Shown: positions 51,001 to 58,223 of the stretch, piece after piece | Position numbering within the stretch: the first letter of the stretch is position 1 | Layout: each line of letters opens with the position of its first letter | Origin: an uncultured Olsenella sp. | GTDB lineage: Bacteria > Actinomycetota > Coriobacteriia > Coriobacteriales > Atopobiaceae | NCBI GenBank assembly: GCA_900314575.1 | Contig: OMVS01000003.1 | Coordinates: 1-64,000 of the forward strand | Reading direction: 5' to 3' | Length of the DNA stretch: 64,000 bases | Translations under genes and position numbers: made by a program | Notes under the pieces: model-generated | Told to the model about the DNA's origin: nothing | The model's database searches: none | Seen by the model: only the letters and a program-made list of their open reading frames with translations

Positions 51001-51526
51001 AGACCTGGTAGCTGTAGGTACCGGGCTTTCCGAACACGATCTTGCCGAAGGGCACCGTCTTCGTGCCGGCCTCGCTGAAGGTGACGGAGGCCGTGAGGTC
51101 CTCCGGCTCGGGCGAGCCCGTCAGCGGGACGAGCTGGAAGCTGAAGGTCTTGTCGGCCCATGCGGTGCCGTCGGCCACGACCGTCTTCTCGAGGACCGCT
51201 GTCGTGCTCGTGTCGAGCTCGCCGGTAGCGCTGTAGGTGTTGGTGAAGTTGGTGGTGGCGGAGCCCTCGGTCACGGAGGCGTGGAGCTGGCCCACTCCGT
51301 CGTCGGTCACCTTGACCACGACCGTCTTGCCGCTCGTGGCCTGGGAGTCGTTAGTGACGCCCGCGACCTCGCCGGACTCGGTCACGGTGTAGGTGTAGGT
51401 GCCGGGTTTGGTGTAGGTGACGTTGCCGAACGAGCTCGCGCCGCCCCTGCCGTCGACGTTGGTGACGCTGGTCGTGCCGGGCAGGGGGGCGCCGTCGGCG
51501 GCGGAGAGCGTGATCTTCCAGTGCAC
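48092..51526 (-). CDS. Wall-anchored isopeptide-domain fimbrial/adhesin protein, N-terminus missing
   Basis: An 1144-residue protein made of eight Spy0128/FctA-like domains of about 100-130 residues (approximate limits 1-102, 103-223, 224-336, 337-577, 578-700, 701-812, 813-945, 946-1080). Each begins with a Lys-containing strand, has a TYTYxVxE-type Glu and ends in TNTY- or NSY-like Asn, the residues that form Lys-Asn isopeptide bonds. A Pro/Thr linker leads to a sorting signal with TPSTG at 1110-1114, a membrane helix and RRRGVSK. Domain 4 carries a roughly 130-residue Ala/Ser/Thr/Gly-rich insertion. There is no signal peptide: the frame opens at a GTG inside domain 1. It is probably a 5'-truncated gene or silent cassette. 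Confidence 0.85.
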   Translation of the reverse strand: MHWKITLSAADGAPLPGTTSVTNVDGRGGASSFGNVTYTKPGTYTYTVTESGEVAGVTNDSQATSGKTVVVKVTDDGVGQLHASVTEGSATTNFTNTYSATGELDTSTTAVLEKTVVADGTAWADKTFSFQLVPLTGSPEPEDLTASVTFSEAGTKTVPFGKIVFGKPGTYSYQVFETTESGDGWTCDNNVHDVTIKVTDNGNGTLKAEVQTPAVITNTYATTPVTDATLQVTKSLSGADLSAGLFTFELRNADGTLVSEASNDVDGRVTFSGLSYESAGTYTYTISERNDGEPGYTYDSTASTVKVTVTDNGDGTLSASPEYSKTTFDNSYTASGDLTVSARKTLHGRQIKDGQFTFELRDAEGKVIQTTTNEGESVKFNLHYDESIFADAGSADASATSAASDATTGATSPTSGDAVTAMTAADEATGATSEGTAAGASAAATTGTDASATTGAASGDGSPAATEAATSPSESGAAAASAPEDDSAGASLAKGLEGLLATEANAAEADGASSSGKRTKAFAYTIREVNDGKAGYSYATNTVPVTVTVTDEGNGKITAVATYTGDTTFVNGYEATGSTTITAKKELEGKALEAGQFSFTLTDEASREEVATTTNAADGTVSFPVTFDESQVGDNYFVLTENGNAARGYTYDAAPRWVKVHVEDNGDGTLKVSEPVFSLSPTEQEGSATTTTFKNSYKPLETSVQLRVQKRLEGRGTPLAADEFKFQLKDEATGETVTATNDAGGNVIFGTWTYTEAGTYTYEVCELEGEGPGITYDTETHKITVEVRDVDGQLQATVSPETLIITNTYKATEVTTDELTARKDVSGFEGGEYPIFSFRMQALDAANPMPEGSEGGSKTVELQGPGNVSFGTITFDKAGTYQYLVFEVRDNRGGWTCDQTQYLVTYEVKDDGAGQFEQARTIQRVTGDGIGDEVNAMSFVNTYSAKPVTVADPPVEKKVTGYEGDAYPTFSFTMRAEDKASPMPEGSTSGSKTVLLEGPGKVEFGRITFDKPGTYTYRVWEKQLHVEGWTCDQTQFLLTYEVTDDGKGQLVARLTVRPVAGDVTGDAVGEATFTNSYQKPGSSVPESPRTPSTTPTTAGTKPAPRTQGRTPSTGDYALGAGGIALLGAGVVAIAAILRRRGVSK
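48287..49090 (-). repeat. Duplicated domains 7 and 8 of the fimbrial protein
   Basis: The last two isopeptide domains are close copies. Both contain NPMPEGS/SPMPEGS, SKTVxLxGPG, FGxITFDKxGTY, GWTCDQTQ and YEVxDDGxGQ in the same order, which is much closer than the other six domains. This suggests a recent tandem duplication. Confidence 0.75.
49967..50365 (-). repeat. Low-complexity Ala/Ser/Thr/Gly insertion in fimbrial domain 4
   Basis: Residues about 388-520 consist of short degenerate repeats (SGDGSPAATEAAT-like) placed between two strands of an isopeptide domain. The flanking halves align with other domains only when the insert is removed. It may be a flexible stalk or a glycosylated mucin-like segment. 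Confidence 0.65.
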
Positions 51527-51692
51527 GAGGGGCGTGCTCGTGAACCTCGACTTCGTGTCCGACCTCGACGGATCGGACTTCGTCCTCTACGACGGTAGAC
51601 GGGTGCCCATCAGCCGCAGACTGCTCCCGACCGCGCGCACCGCGATGGCGGAGTGGGGGTTCTCGCGCATGCGCGAGGAGGGGCGGCGGTGA
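51522..51692 (+). pseudogene. 3' remnant of a LytTR-type response regulator
   Basis: The plus strand encodes CTRGVLVNLDFVSDLDGSDF and then VLYDGRRVPISRRLL, the end of a LytTR DNA-binding domain (normally RSYLVNL and L-x-DG-x-x-x-P-I-S-R). The receiver domain and the first half of LytTR are missing: upstream of about 51,522 the frame is antisense to the fimbrial gene. The stop overlaps the GTG start of the histidine kinase, as in a regulator-kinase operon. AgrA/VirR-type regulators are the nearest relatives. Confidence 0.8.
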
Positions 51693-53092
51693 GCGGCGAG
51701 CTCGCCTCCGCCGTCGCGGGCGCGCTCTCGGCGCTCCCGCAATGGGCCCTCGCCCTCTCGGAGCTGCTCGGCTGCCTTCCGGCGCTCGCCCTCGTCGTCC
51801 GCATCGTCTGGCTCGCGAACCTGGAGGGACCCCGTCGCTGGGGGATGGCTCCGCTACCGGTCGCGAGCGCAGCGATCCTCGCCCTCGAGGCCTGGCTCTG
51901 CTCCGAGGCAGGGCTGCCGACCGCCCCCCTCCTGCTGCTCGACGTCGCGCTGTTCCTCCCCGTCCTCACGTGGATGACGGACCTCGGCGCCTGGCGGGCG
52001 CTCTACCTGTGCGCCCTCGCCACCCTCCTCACGTCGGACATAAGCTTGCCCGCCGTGCTCGTGGACGCGGCGGTCGTCGGAAACGACCTGTCGGAGCTGT
52101 TCCTCGCCTGGCCGGGCCTGCTCGTCCAGTGGGCGCTCTGGGGCCTGCTCGCGCCGTTCCTCTGGAGGCGCGCCTGCCCGAAGCTCGCTCGGTTCCTCAC
52201 GAGCCAGTTCGTCACCCCCGGGAACTGGCACACCCTCTGGATGGTTCCCGTGCTGCTGTCCGCAAGCTTCTCGTTCGCCCGACCCTACCCCTCCGACTCG
52301 CCGTCGATCGGGGACTCGATCATCGCCTCCGCCATCCTCTGGATCTCCCTCAACCTTCTCTTCCTCCTCGCCTTCAGGCAGGTCGCCAGCTTGATCCAGA
52401 TGGCATCGCGCTCGTTGCGGACGGAACGGGAGCAGGGGCAGACCAACCTGCAGAACGAGCAGATGAGCCATCTCGCCGAGCGCATCGGGGAGGCGCGCAG
52501 GCAGCGTCACGACCTGAGGCACCACCTCAACGCCCTCGCTGTGCTCGCCGACAAGGGCGACCTGGACGGCATGCGGACGTACCTCGGCGAGCTCTCCGAG
52601 GTCGCCCGCCGTGGCGACGCCCCGATCGAGTACTGCGAGAACGGCGTCCTCAACGCCGCCCTCGTCTACTTCGCCGACCGCGCCCGTGCCGCGGGGGCGG
52701 AGGTGGACATCTCCACTCGCATCCCCTCCTCCCTCCCGCAGCGCGAGACGATGGTCGCCTCGGTCCTTGCGAACCTGCTCGAGAACGCCGTCGCGGGCAT
52801 CCAGGACTTCGCAGCCGTCCGCGAAGAGAGGCCGCTCCTGCGCGTGCGCGCCGAGCTCCGTGGGCGAGACCTCTTCCTCGTCGTCGACAACTCGTGCGCC
52901 CCGGAGCTCGTGAGGCAGGAGCGGGGTACCTTCCGCACCACCAAGGGGGCGCACCATGGCCTGGGCATCGCATCCGTGCGCGCGGCGGCGCGGGAGAGCG
53001 ACGGCGTGGCGAGCTTCGAGGTCGCAGGCGAGACGTTCCGCGCCTCGGTCATGCTCGGAGGGGGCCGCCCTCACGCGCGCGGGGAGCGCTGA
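51689..53092 (+). CDS. AgrC/LytS-like sensor histidine kinase, GHKL type
   Basis: A 467-residue kinase. About seven hydrophobic segments fill the first 245 residues, followed by a coiled linker. The phosphoacceptor box is QRHDLRHHLNALAVLADKG. The ATP-binding domain has the N-box ANLLENAVAGI and the G-box GLGIASVRAAA; no D-box of classical HisKA kinases precedes it. This is the layout of peptide-sensing kinases of the AgrC/HPK10 family. The GTG at 51689 overlaps the regulator's stop codon and has GAGGAGGGG upstream. The partner regulator is truncated, so the system is probably broken here or serves another regulator. No AgrD-like peptide gene was seen. Confidence 0.87.
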   Translation: MSGELASAVAGALSALPQWALALSELLGCLPALALVVRIVWLANLEGPRRWGMAPLPVASAAILALEAWLCSEAGLPTAPLLLLDVALFLPVLTWMTDLGAWRALYLCALATLLTSDISLPAVLVDAAVVGNDLSELFLAWPGLLVQWALWGLLAPFLWRRACPKLARFLTSQFVTPGNWHTLWMVPVLLSASFSFARPYPSDSPSIGDSIIASAILWISLNLLFLLAFRQVASLIQMASRSLRTEREQGQTNLQNEQMSHLAERIGEARRQRHDLRHHLNALAVLADKGDLDGMRTYLGELSEVARRGDAPIEYCENGVLNAALVYFADRARAAGAEVDISTRIPSSLPQRETMVASVLANLLENAVAGIQDFAAVREERPLLRVRAELRGRDLFLVVDNSCAPELVRQERGTFRTTKGAHHGLGIASVRAAARESDGVASFEVAGETFRASVMLGGGRPHARGER

Positions 53093-53156
53093 GGGCGTCT
53101 GACGCCAGCAGGCTCCGCACGGAAGGCACCGTGCGGAGCCGCGCCCCTCGAGCGGC

Positions 53157-54092
53157 CTAGCAGCAGGCGGGTTCCGGACGGGCCGCGGAGGTCTGCGTCT
53201 CGCGGAGCTGGGCGATGGAGGCGTCGAGCTTCGCGAGGATGCGCTCGCGGCCCTCGGGCAGCTTCGCCTTCGTGTGGACCCACTGGGTGATGGCGCGCTG
53301 CCACTCCGGGCCGTCGCCCGCTGCGACCTCCTCGCCGCAGGCGACGTGCTTGGTGTGGTAGCCCTCGAACACGGTGTCGATCGCGAGCCCGCTCACGAGC
53401 AGGCGCTCCTCCTCCATGCACTCGAGGTCACTCGCCCGAACGAACCGGCCCTCCCGCTCCCAGCGGCCTAGCTCGGTCAGCGGGTTGACGCCGAGGTTGA
53501 AGTTGGTGATGAAGCTCGGGCGGAGCTCGTTCAGGAGGCGCGCCGTGGCACGGGCGTTCTCCGCGCCGCGACCTGCGCCGGCGACGCCGGTCATGATGTG
53601 CGCGCCGAGCTCGAAGCCCGCCGCATGCAGGCGCCTGACCTGCTCGCGCGCCTGGTCGTTGGTGTGGTCCTTGTGCATCTGGCAAAGGACGTCGTCGAGC
53701 CCGGTTTCGATGCCCACGTACACCATGGCGTAGCCGCGCTTACGCAGCTCGCGCAGCTCGCCGTCGGTCTTCCTTGCGATCGAGGGCACCGTGGCGTCGC
53801 TCGTGACCCGCTCCACGGAGGGCAGGTAGCGCCCGATGAGGTCCAGGATGGCCATGAGGCGGTCCATGTCCATGTGGAGGGCGTCGCCGTCACCCAGCAT
53901 GAGGTTGGTGGGGGTGCCGCCCACGTCGTGGACGCGCCTGAGCTCCGCCTCGATCCTCTCGAGCGGAACCTCGCGGTAGGTGGTGTCCTTGTAGAGGTCG
54001 CAGAAGGCGCAGCGGTTGTACGGGCAGCCCCGGGAGACCACGAGCCCAAACGCCCCGCGCTCGTTGGAGGACTTGCAGATTGTTCCTGGCAT
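53157..54092 (-). CDS. Radical SAM protein of unknown function
   Basis: A 311-residue radical SAM enzyme. The cluster motif is SRGCPYNRCAFCDLYKD, that is C-x4-C-x2-C rather than C-x3-C-x2-C, a spacing found in one COG1032-like subgroup (GCxxNxCxFCxMYK). Further strands carry GGTPTNLMLGDGDAL and YVGIETGLDDVL, which bind SAM. The C-terminus ends EPACC. The ATG at 54090-54092 follows AGGTGAT; a GTG three codons upstream is an alternative. It lies 99 bases after an HxlR regulator on the same strand. The substrate is unknown. Confidence 0.85.
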   Translation of the reverse strand: MPGTICKSSNERGAFGLVVSRGCPYNRCAFCDLYKDTTYREVPLERIEAELRRVHDVGGTPTNLMLGDGDALHMDMDRLMAILDLIGRYLPSVERVTSDATVPSIARKTDGELRELRKRGYAMVYVGIETGLDDVLCQMHKDHTNDQAREQVRRLHAAGFELGAHIMTGVAGAGRGAENARATARLLNELRPSFITNFNLGVNPLTELGRWEREGRFVRASDLECMEEERLLVSGLAIDTVFEGYHTKHVACGEEVAAGDGPEWQRAITQWVHTKAKLPEGRERILAKLDASIAQLRETQTSAARPEPACC

Positions 54093-54191
54093 GCGGATCA
54101 CCTCACGACGGTAGTCGCCTGTCCCCGGCCGGCCGGCGCCGACGGGACCCTTCCTCTGCCGCGGCGCGGCACCGGGCCCGCGCCGCGGCGG

Positions 54192-54575
54192 CTATGCGTA
54201 GTGACTGGCGGTCGCCACGAGCGGTCTCTCGGGATTCGCCGCCTGGTAGCCCTCGCCCCAGTCCCTGAGGGCGTCGAGCACGGGGGCGAGGCTCGCGCCC
54301 AGCGGCGTCAGCTCGTACTCCACGCGGGGTGGCACCTCGGGATAGGCGGTGCGGGTGAGCAGACCGTCCGCCTCCATCTCGCGCAGGTTGCTGGTGAGGA
54401 CCTTCTGGGAGATGCCGCCCAGGGAGCGGCGCAGCTCGCCGAAGCGGCGACGGCCCCCGGCCAGGTCCCTCAGAATCAGCACCTTCCACTTGCTGCCGAT
54501 CAGCAGCAGGGTGGTCTCCACGGGGCAGGCGGGCAGCCCCATGGAGCGCGAGAGCTTCGTCGCGACCTTCTCCAT
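54192..54575 (-). CDS. HxlR-family transcriptional regulator
   Basis: A 127-residue winged-helix protein. Family signatures are CPVETTLLLIGSKWKVLILR, FGELRRSLGGISQKVLTSNL and LTPLGASLAPVLDALRDWG. The Cys of the N-terminal CPVE may sense electrophiles or redox stress, as in HypR. The ATG at 54573-54575 has GGAGG five bases ahead; a TTG at 54614 would add 13 residues. HxlR genes usually control a divergent neighbour; here only a 38-codon remnant remains on that side. Confidence 0.92.
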   Translation of the reverse strand: MEKVATKLSRSMGLPACPVETTLLLIGSKWKVLILRDLAGGRRRFGELRRSLGGISQKVLTSNLREMEADGLLTRTAYPEVPPRVEYELTPLGASLAPVLDALRDWGEGYQAANPERPLVATASHYA

Positions 54576-54728
54576 CCATGCCTCCAGCGCGCCGGCGAAC
54601 GATACGATACGCAAAAGATACCAGCATCACAATTGTACCCAGGGCACGAGGGGATACACTTGCGCTCACCTGCACGAAGGCGCCACATCCTCGCGAGGCG
54701 CCTATCATGTGCGTATCCGAGCGCCGGA

Positions 54729-54842
54729 TTCCTCAAGCGGACCGGTGCCTTCTGCTTCGACACCTTCCAGAACGGCTACTACGCCATCGGCGAGAAGGTC
54801 GGCGAGGCCTGGGGCAGCGGCAAGGCCCTCATGCATAATTAG
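54729..54842 (+). pseudogene. 3' remnant of an unidentified coding sequence
   Basis: An open stretch of about 38 codons, ending in TAG, encodes FLKRTGAFCFDTFQNGYYAI followed by GEKVGEAWGSGKALMHN. The composition and strong third-position GC bias fit real coding DNA, but no start codon lies in frame nearby. It is on the plus strand, divergent from the HxlR gene, where a regulated gene would be expected. Family not recognised. Confidence 0.4.
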
Positions 54843-54925
54843 AAGGGCATAGTCGGCGCTCGCCGGGCTCGGGCGCCGCCGGCAGGCCGAAGCCAGAGAA
54901 GGACGTCCGGAAGAGAGGGGTTCGC

Positions 54926-55228
54926 ATGGTCACCACGGAAGTGCTCACGATAGGAAGCGGCAAGGCGGAGGGCCTCATCGTGCCCGCCCTGGCGGGCGAG
55001 GGCCACGCCAACCTCATCGTCATCCGCTGCGCCAGGGGCTTCCTCATGTGCGGCTACCTCAGCCTCGAGAAGGCCGAGCAGCTCGGCGACGTCGCCGTGC
55101 GCGTCGCGGGCGCGAGCTTCGAAGACGTCCTCGCCAACAAGGTCACCGGCATGACCCCCCAGGCGGCCGAGCTCGGCGTCAAGGAGGGCATGACCGGCCT
55201 CGAGGCCGCAGAGCTGCTGAACTCGTAG
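54926..55228 (+). CDS. DUF1805 domain protein, YunC-like
   Basis: A 100-residue protein that matches the YunC/DUF1805 pattern: IVIRCARGFLMCGYLSLEKA, then EQLGDVAVRVAGASFEDVLANKV, ending in a short helix. The structure of YunC is known, its function is not. The ATG follows GAGAGGGG. It stands alone, followed by two large GC inverted repeats (55235-55265 and 55270-55310) that probably end the transcript. Confidence 0.8.
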   Translation: MVTTEVLTIGSGKAEGLIVPALAGEGHANLIVIRCARGFLMCGYLSLEKAEQLGDVAVRVAGASFEDVLANKVTGMTPQAAELGVKEGMTGLEAAELLNS

Positions 55229-55234
55229 GCGCAA

Positions 55235-55310
55235 CGCGTGGCGGCGGAGTGGCCCGCCGCCACGCTCGCCTCAGGCGGACGGTGGGGGTGCGCCCGCCGT
55301 CCGCCTGAGG
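55235..55310 (+). terminator. Tandem GC hairpins after the DUF1805 gene
   Basis: GCGTGGCGGCGG/CCGCCGCCACGC and CCTCAGGCGGACGG/CCGTCCGCCTGAGG are two long perfect stems in series directly after the stop. Neither has a T-tract. Confidence 0.45.
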
Positions 55311-55318
55311 ATAGGCAC

Positions 55319-55363
55319 CACTGGCGATTGCAGGGATTCCTCGAGATTCCAGTGCGAATCCCT
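55319..55363. other. Interleaved inverted repeats, possible pseudoknot
   Basis: CACTGG (55319-55324) pairs with CCAGTG (55349-55354), and AGGGATTC (55332-55339) with GAATCCCT (55356-55363). The order A-B-A'-B' is that of an H-type pseudoknot or of two exclusive hairpins. It lies between a protein gene and the tRNA-Pro terminator with no obvious transcript. Confidence 0.35.
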
Positions 55364-55364
55364 A

Positions 55365-55394
55365 AAGAAAAACCCGGAGAAAGACCTCCGGGTT
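55365..55394 (-). terminator. Terminator after tRNA-Pro
   Basis: AACCCGGAG and CTCCGGGTT form a 9-bp stem that runs into TTTCTTT on the minus strand, 11 bases after the tRNA. Confidence 0.85.
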
Positions 55395-55404
55395 GACCAA
55401 TCTA

Positions 55405-55481
<77 letters not shown>

Positions 55482-55496
55482 TTGCGACGCCTTATG

Positions 55497-56444
55497 TTAG
55501 CAGAGTTTCCGGGCTTTGGCCACGGGAATTTGGCTCGGGGAGGAAATGGTCACAGCGGCCCGCGACCACCACCTCGGACGTCCGTCCGCGCCCGCCGAGA
55601 CGAGCCGGGCCTCGGCCGCGGCGGCCTCCGCCGCCGCACGGGACTCGCAGACGGCGAACACGCAGCTGCCCGAGCCGGTGACCTGGCAGGCGACGACGCC
55701 CTCCCGGGCACTGAGCCAGCCCCTCACGCGGTCGACCTCCGGCAGGAGGCGCCGGGCGACGGGGTCGAGGTTGTTCTCGAGCAGGCCCGCGACGGCGCGG
55801 GCGTCCGAGGCGCGCAGGGCGGAGCAGATCGGCGCGGGGTCGGCGGCGGGATCGTGCAGCCGGTCGAACTCCCGGTAGGCCGCAGGCGTGCTCACGCCCG
55901 GGCCCTCGGCGCGCACGAGCGCGACGGGCACGCCGTCGAGCGGCGGGAACTTCTCCCTGGGGACATCGCCGGCGCCTGCGAGCAGCGTGGGGCGCGGGTC
56001 GAGGAAGAAGGGGACGTCGGCGCCCACGGCGCGCGCGGCCTTTGCCACGCGCGCGTCGAGCGGGTCGAGACCCCAGAGCTCGCACAGGGCGAGCAGGACG
56101 CTGGCCGCGTCCGAGCTCGAGCCACCCATGCCGCTCTGCTCGGGGATGTGCTTCTCCAGGGTGACCCGGACGTCCGCGGGGCGCCCCAGGGCGTCCGCGA
56201 GGAGCGACGCCGCCCGGAAGGCGGTGTTGCTCTGCTCGGGGAAGCCCGCGGGCGGCACGCAGGTGACCGAGAGGGAGCCAGCGGGCTCCACGGTCACGAC
56301 GTCGGCCAGGTCGAGGGCGACCATCACGGAGTCGACGCGGTGGTAGCCCCGCGCGTCCTTCTCGGCATGCACGCCGAGGTGCAGGTTCACCTTCGCGGGC
56401 GCCAGGCGCGTGACGGCGCGGACGTCTTGGGTGCGGGCGCGCAT
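55497..56444 (-). CDS. ispE: 4-diphosphocytidyl-2-C-methyl-D-erythritol kinase
   Basis: A 315-residue GHMP kinase of the MEP pathway, acting between IspD and IspF, both encoded 22 kb to the left. The N-terminus has APAKVNLHLGVHAEK, the ATP loop IPEQSGMGGSSSDAASVL, and the C-terminal GHMP motif VTGSGSCVFAVC. The ATG at 56442-56444 lies four bases after the veg stop; veg-ispE is a conserved pair in Firmicutes. tRNA-Pro follows after 15 bases. Confidence 0.96.
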   Translation of the reverse strand: MRARTQDVRAVTRLAPAKVNLHLGVHAEKDARGYHRVDSVMVALDLADVVTVEPAGSLSVTCVPPAGFPEQSNTAFRAASLLADALGRPADVRVTLEKHIPEQSGMGGSSSDAASVLLALCELWGLDPLDARVAKAARAVGADVPFFLDPRPTLLAGAGDVPREKFPPLDGVPVALVRAEGPGVSTPAAYREFDRLHDPAADPAPICSALRASDARAVAGLLENNLDPVARRLLPEVDRVRGWLSAREGVVACQVTGSGSCVFAVCESRAAAEAAAAEARLVSAGADGRPRWWSRAAVTISSPSQIPVAKARKLC

Positions 56445-56448
56445 GGCC

Positions 56449-56739
56449 CTAGTCCACGGCCTCGAAGTCGAACATGCGCTCGTTGGTGTTGGCGTCGAAG
56501 AGCTCGACGGTGCCCGTGAGCACGTCCACGTACTGGTAGGACTGGCGGGCCTTGCGGCCCCTGCGCTCCTCGACCTCGATCACGAAGAGGGAGGGGTGGG
56601 CCTGCACGAGCACGCCCGTACGCTCCACGATGCGCGAGCGGCCCATGTTGGCGCGGACCTTGATGCGCTGGCCGACGTAGTGGCCCAGCTCCTCGTGGAT
56701 GAGGTCTACCCTGTTCACTGGAGGTATCTCGTTCTCCAT
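56449..56739 (-). CDS. veg: Veg family protein
   Basis: A 96-residue Veg protein. The core HVGQRIKVRANMGRSRIVER-like stretch (HYVGQRIKVRANMGRSRI) and FVIEVEERRGRKARQSYQYVDVLTGTVEL are characteristic. In B. subtilis Veg promotes biofilm formation; its molecular role is unsettled. It is directly upstream of ispE and has a typical strong promoter. Confidence 0.9.
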   Translation of the reverse strand: MENEIPPVNRVDLIHEELGHYVGQRIKVRANMGRSRIVERTGVLVQAHPSLFVIEVEERRGRKARQSYQYVDVLTGTVELFDANTNERMFDFEAVD

Positions 56740-56779
56740 ACCATCACTCTTCCCGGCGCGGACGCCTTGGAAAATAGCC

Positions 56780-56807
56780 AGAATAATGTCAGGCTAGTTA
56801 TCGTCAA
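56780..56807 (-). promoter_or_regulatory. Promoter of veg-ispE
   Basis: Minus-strand -35 TTGACG (56802-56807), 16-bp spacer and -10 TATTCT (56780-56785), about 35 bases before veg. The rest of the 285-base gap to the M24 peptidase is GC-rich and shows no clear second promoter. Confidence 0.6.
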
Positions 56808-57024
56808 ACTAGATTAGAATAGCTTGTTACCTCGCGCGCATGCGCCGGTTTGGCGCAATCGCGCAATCTCCATCTCGCGACGAGGCTCTCCGTCGCAGGC
56901 CCGGGGGCCGACGCCGGCCGTCCGCGCCGCGGGCGCGAGCGCTACACTTGCCGGGGCCGCCCGTTCGCGCCATACCCCGCGCGTCCGGCCGGCGCCGCAC
57001 GCACACCGCGACCTGGGAGCAGGA

Positions 57025-58113
57025 ATGAACAAGCAACGCGCCAGCAAGGTGCTCGCGAACCTCCGCGAGCTCGGCCTCGGCCAGGCCATCGTCACGGACC
57101 CGCTGTCGATCTGGTACCTCACCGGCTACTACACCGAGCCCTACGAGCGCTTCCTTGCGCTCTACCTCACCGAGGAGGGCGGCGTTCCCCGCTCCACCCT
57201 CTTCTGCAACCGCCTCTTCCCCGACGCGACGGGCGCCGCGGACGAGGTCGTCACCTTCGACGACACCGATGACCCGGTGCCGCTCGTGCTCGCGGCGACC
57301 GACCACGCCGAGCCCCTCGGGGTCGACAAGGACCTGGCGGCGCGCTGGCTGCTCCCCCTCATGGAGGCGGGCGCCGGCGCCTCCGTCCGCCTCGCGTCCG
57401 TCGCCGTCGACCGCGCCCGCTCCATCAAGGACGACGCCGAGCAGGAGCTCATGCGCGAGGCCTCGCGCATCAACGACCGCGCCATGGCCTGGCTCGCCGA
57501 CCAGGTGCGCGTGGGCGTGACCGAGCGCTCGATCGCCGAGGGGCTCCTCGGCGAGTACCGCTCCCTCGGGGCCGAGGACCACAGCTTCTCGCCCATCGTC
57601 TCCTTCGGCGCCAACGCCGCCGACCCGCACCACGAGCCCGACGGCACGCGGCTCGAGAAGGGCGACATGGTCCTGTTCGACGTGGGCTGCAAGTACCGCG
57701 CATACTGTTCGGACATGACGCGCACCTTCTTCACCGCCGCGCCGACCGCCCACCAGGTCGAGGTCTACGACACGGTCAGGCGCGCGAACGAGACGGCCGA
57801 GGCCCTGATAGCCCCTGGCGTCGAGTTCGCCGAGCTCGACCTCGCTGCGCGCAGGGTCATCGAGGACGCCGGGTACGGCAGGTACTTCACGCACCGTCTG
57901 GGCCACCAGATCGGCCTCTCGGACCACGAGCCCGGCGACGTCAGCTCCACGCACCACGAGCCGGTGCTGCCCGGCATGTGCTTCTCGATCGAGCCCGGCA
58001 TCTACATCCCCGGCGACATCGGCGTTCGCATCGAGGACCTCGCCATCGTCCGCGAGGACGGCCACGAGATCCTGAACGCCTACACGCACGAGCCGACCAC
58101 GCTCGACGCCTAG
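57025..58113 (+). CDS. M24-family Xaa-Pro aminopeptidase/dipeptidase
   Basis: A 362-residue creatinase-fold peptidase. An N-terminal domain (to about residue 140, with DPLSIWYLTGY) precedes the pita-bread catalytic domain. The five metal ligands are visible: LFDVGCKYRAYCSDMTRTFF holds both Asp, then HRLGHQIGLSDHE, then SIEPGIYIPG and GVRIEDL. It should cleave X-Pro bonds in the cytoplasm. The ATG at 57025 has GGGAGCAGG upstream. No partner gene is adjacent. Whether it is PepP- or PepQ-like cannot be decided from the sequence alone. Confidence 0.9.
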   Translation: MNKQRASKVLANLRELGLGQAIVTDPLSIWYLTGYYTEPYERFLALYLTEEGGVPRSTLFCNRLFPDATGAADEVVTFDDTDDPVPLVLAATDHAEPLGVDKDLAARWLLPLMEAGAGASVRLASVAVDRARSIKDDAEQELMREASRINDRAMAWLADQVRVGVTERSIAEGLLGEYRSLGAEDHSFSPIVSFGANAADPHHEPDGTRLEKGDMVLFDVGCKYRAYCSDMTRTFFTAAPTAHQVEVYDTVRRANETAEALIAPGVEFAELDLAARRVIEDAGYGRYFTHRLGHQIGLSDHEPGDVSSTHHEPVLPGMCFSIEPGIYIPGDIGVRIEDLAIVREDGHEILNAYTHEPTTLDA

Positions 58114-58169
58114 GCGCCGGCCAAGGCAGCCTTCGCCGCCGCGGCGGCTCGCGCGCGGGGCACAAAAAC

Positions 58170-58201
58170 GGAGCCCGCGTCCCCGAGGGGGCGCGGGCTC
58201 C
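58170..58201. terminator. Bidirectional terminator between the M24 peptidase and nagB
   Basis: GGAGCCCGCG and CGCGGGCTCC form a 10-bp perfect stem between two converging genes. On the minus strand TTTTTG follows directly. Confidence 0.85.
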
Positions 58202-58223
58202 TATCCTTGCGCGTTCGAGCGCC

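Noticed and set aside
54343-54852. Alternative plus-strand frames over the HxlR gene and the remnant.
   Set aside because: They are Arg/Ser/Pro-rich translations antisense to a clear HxlR protein. Only the short frame ending at 54842 has protein-like composition.
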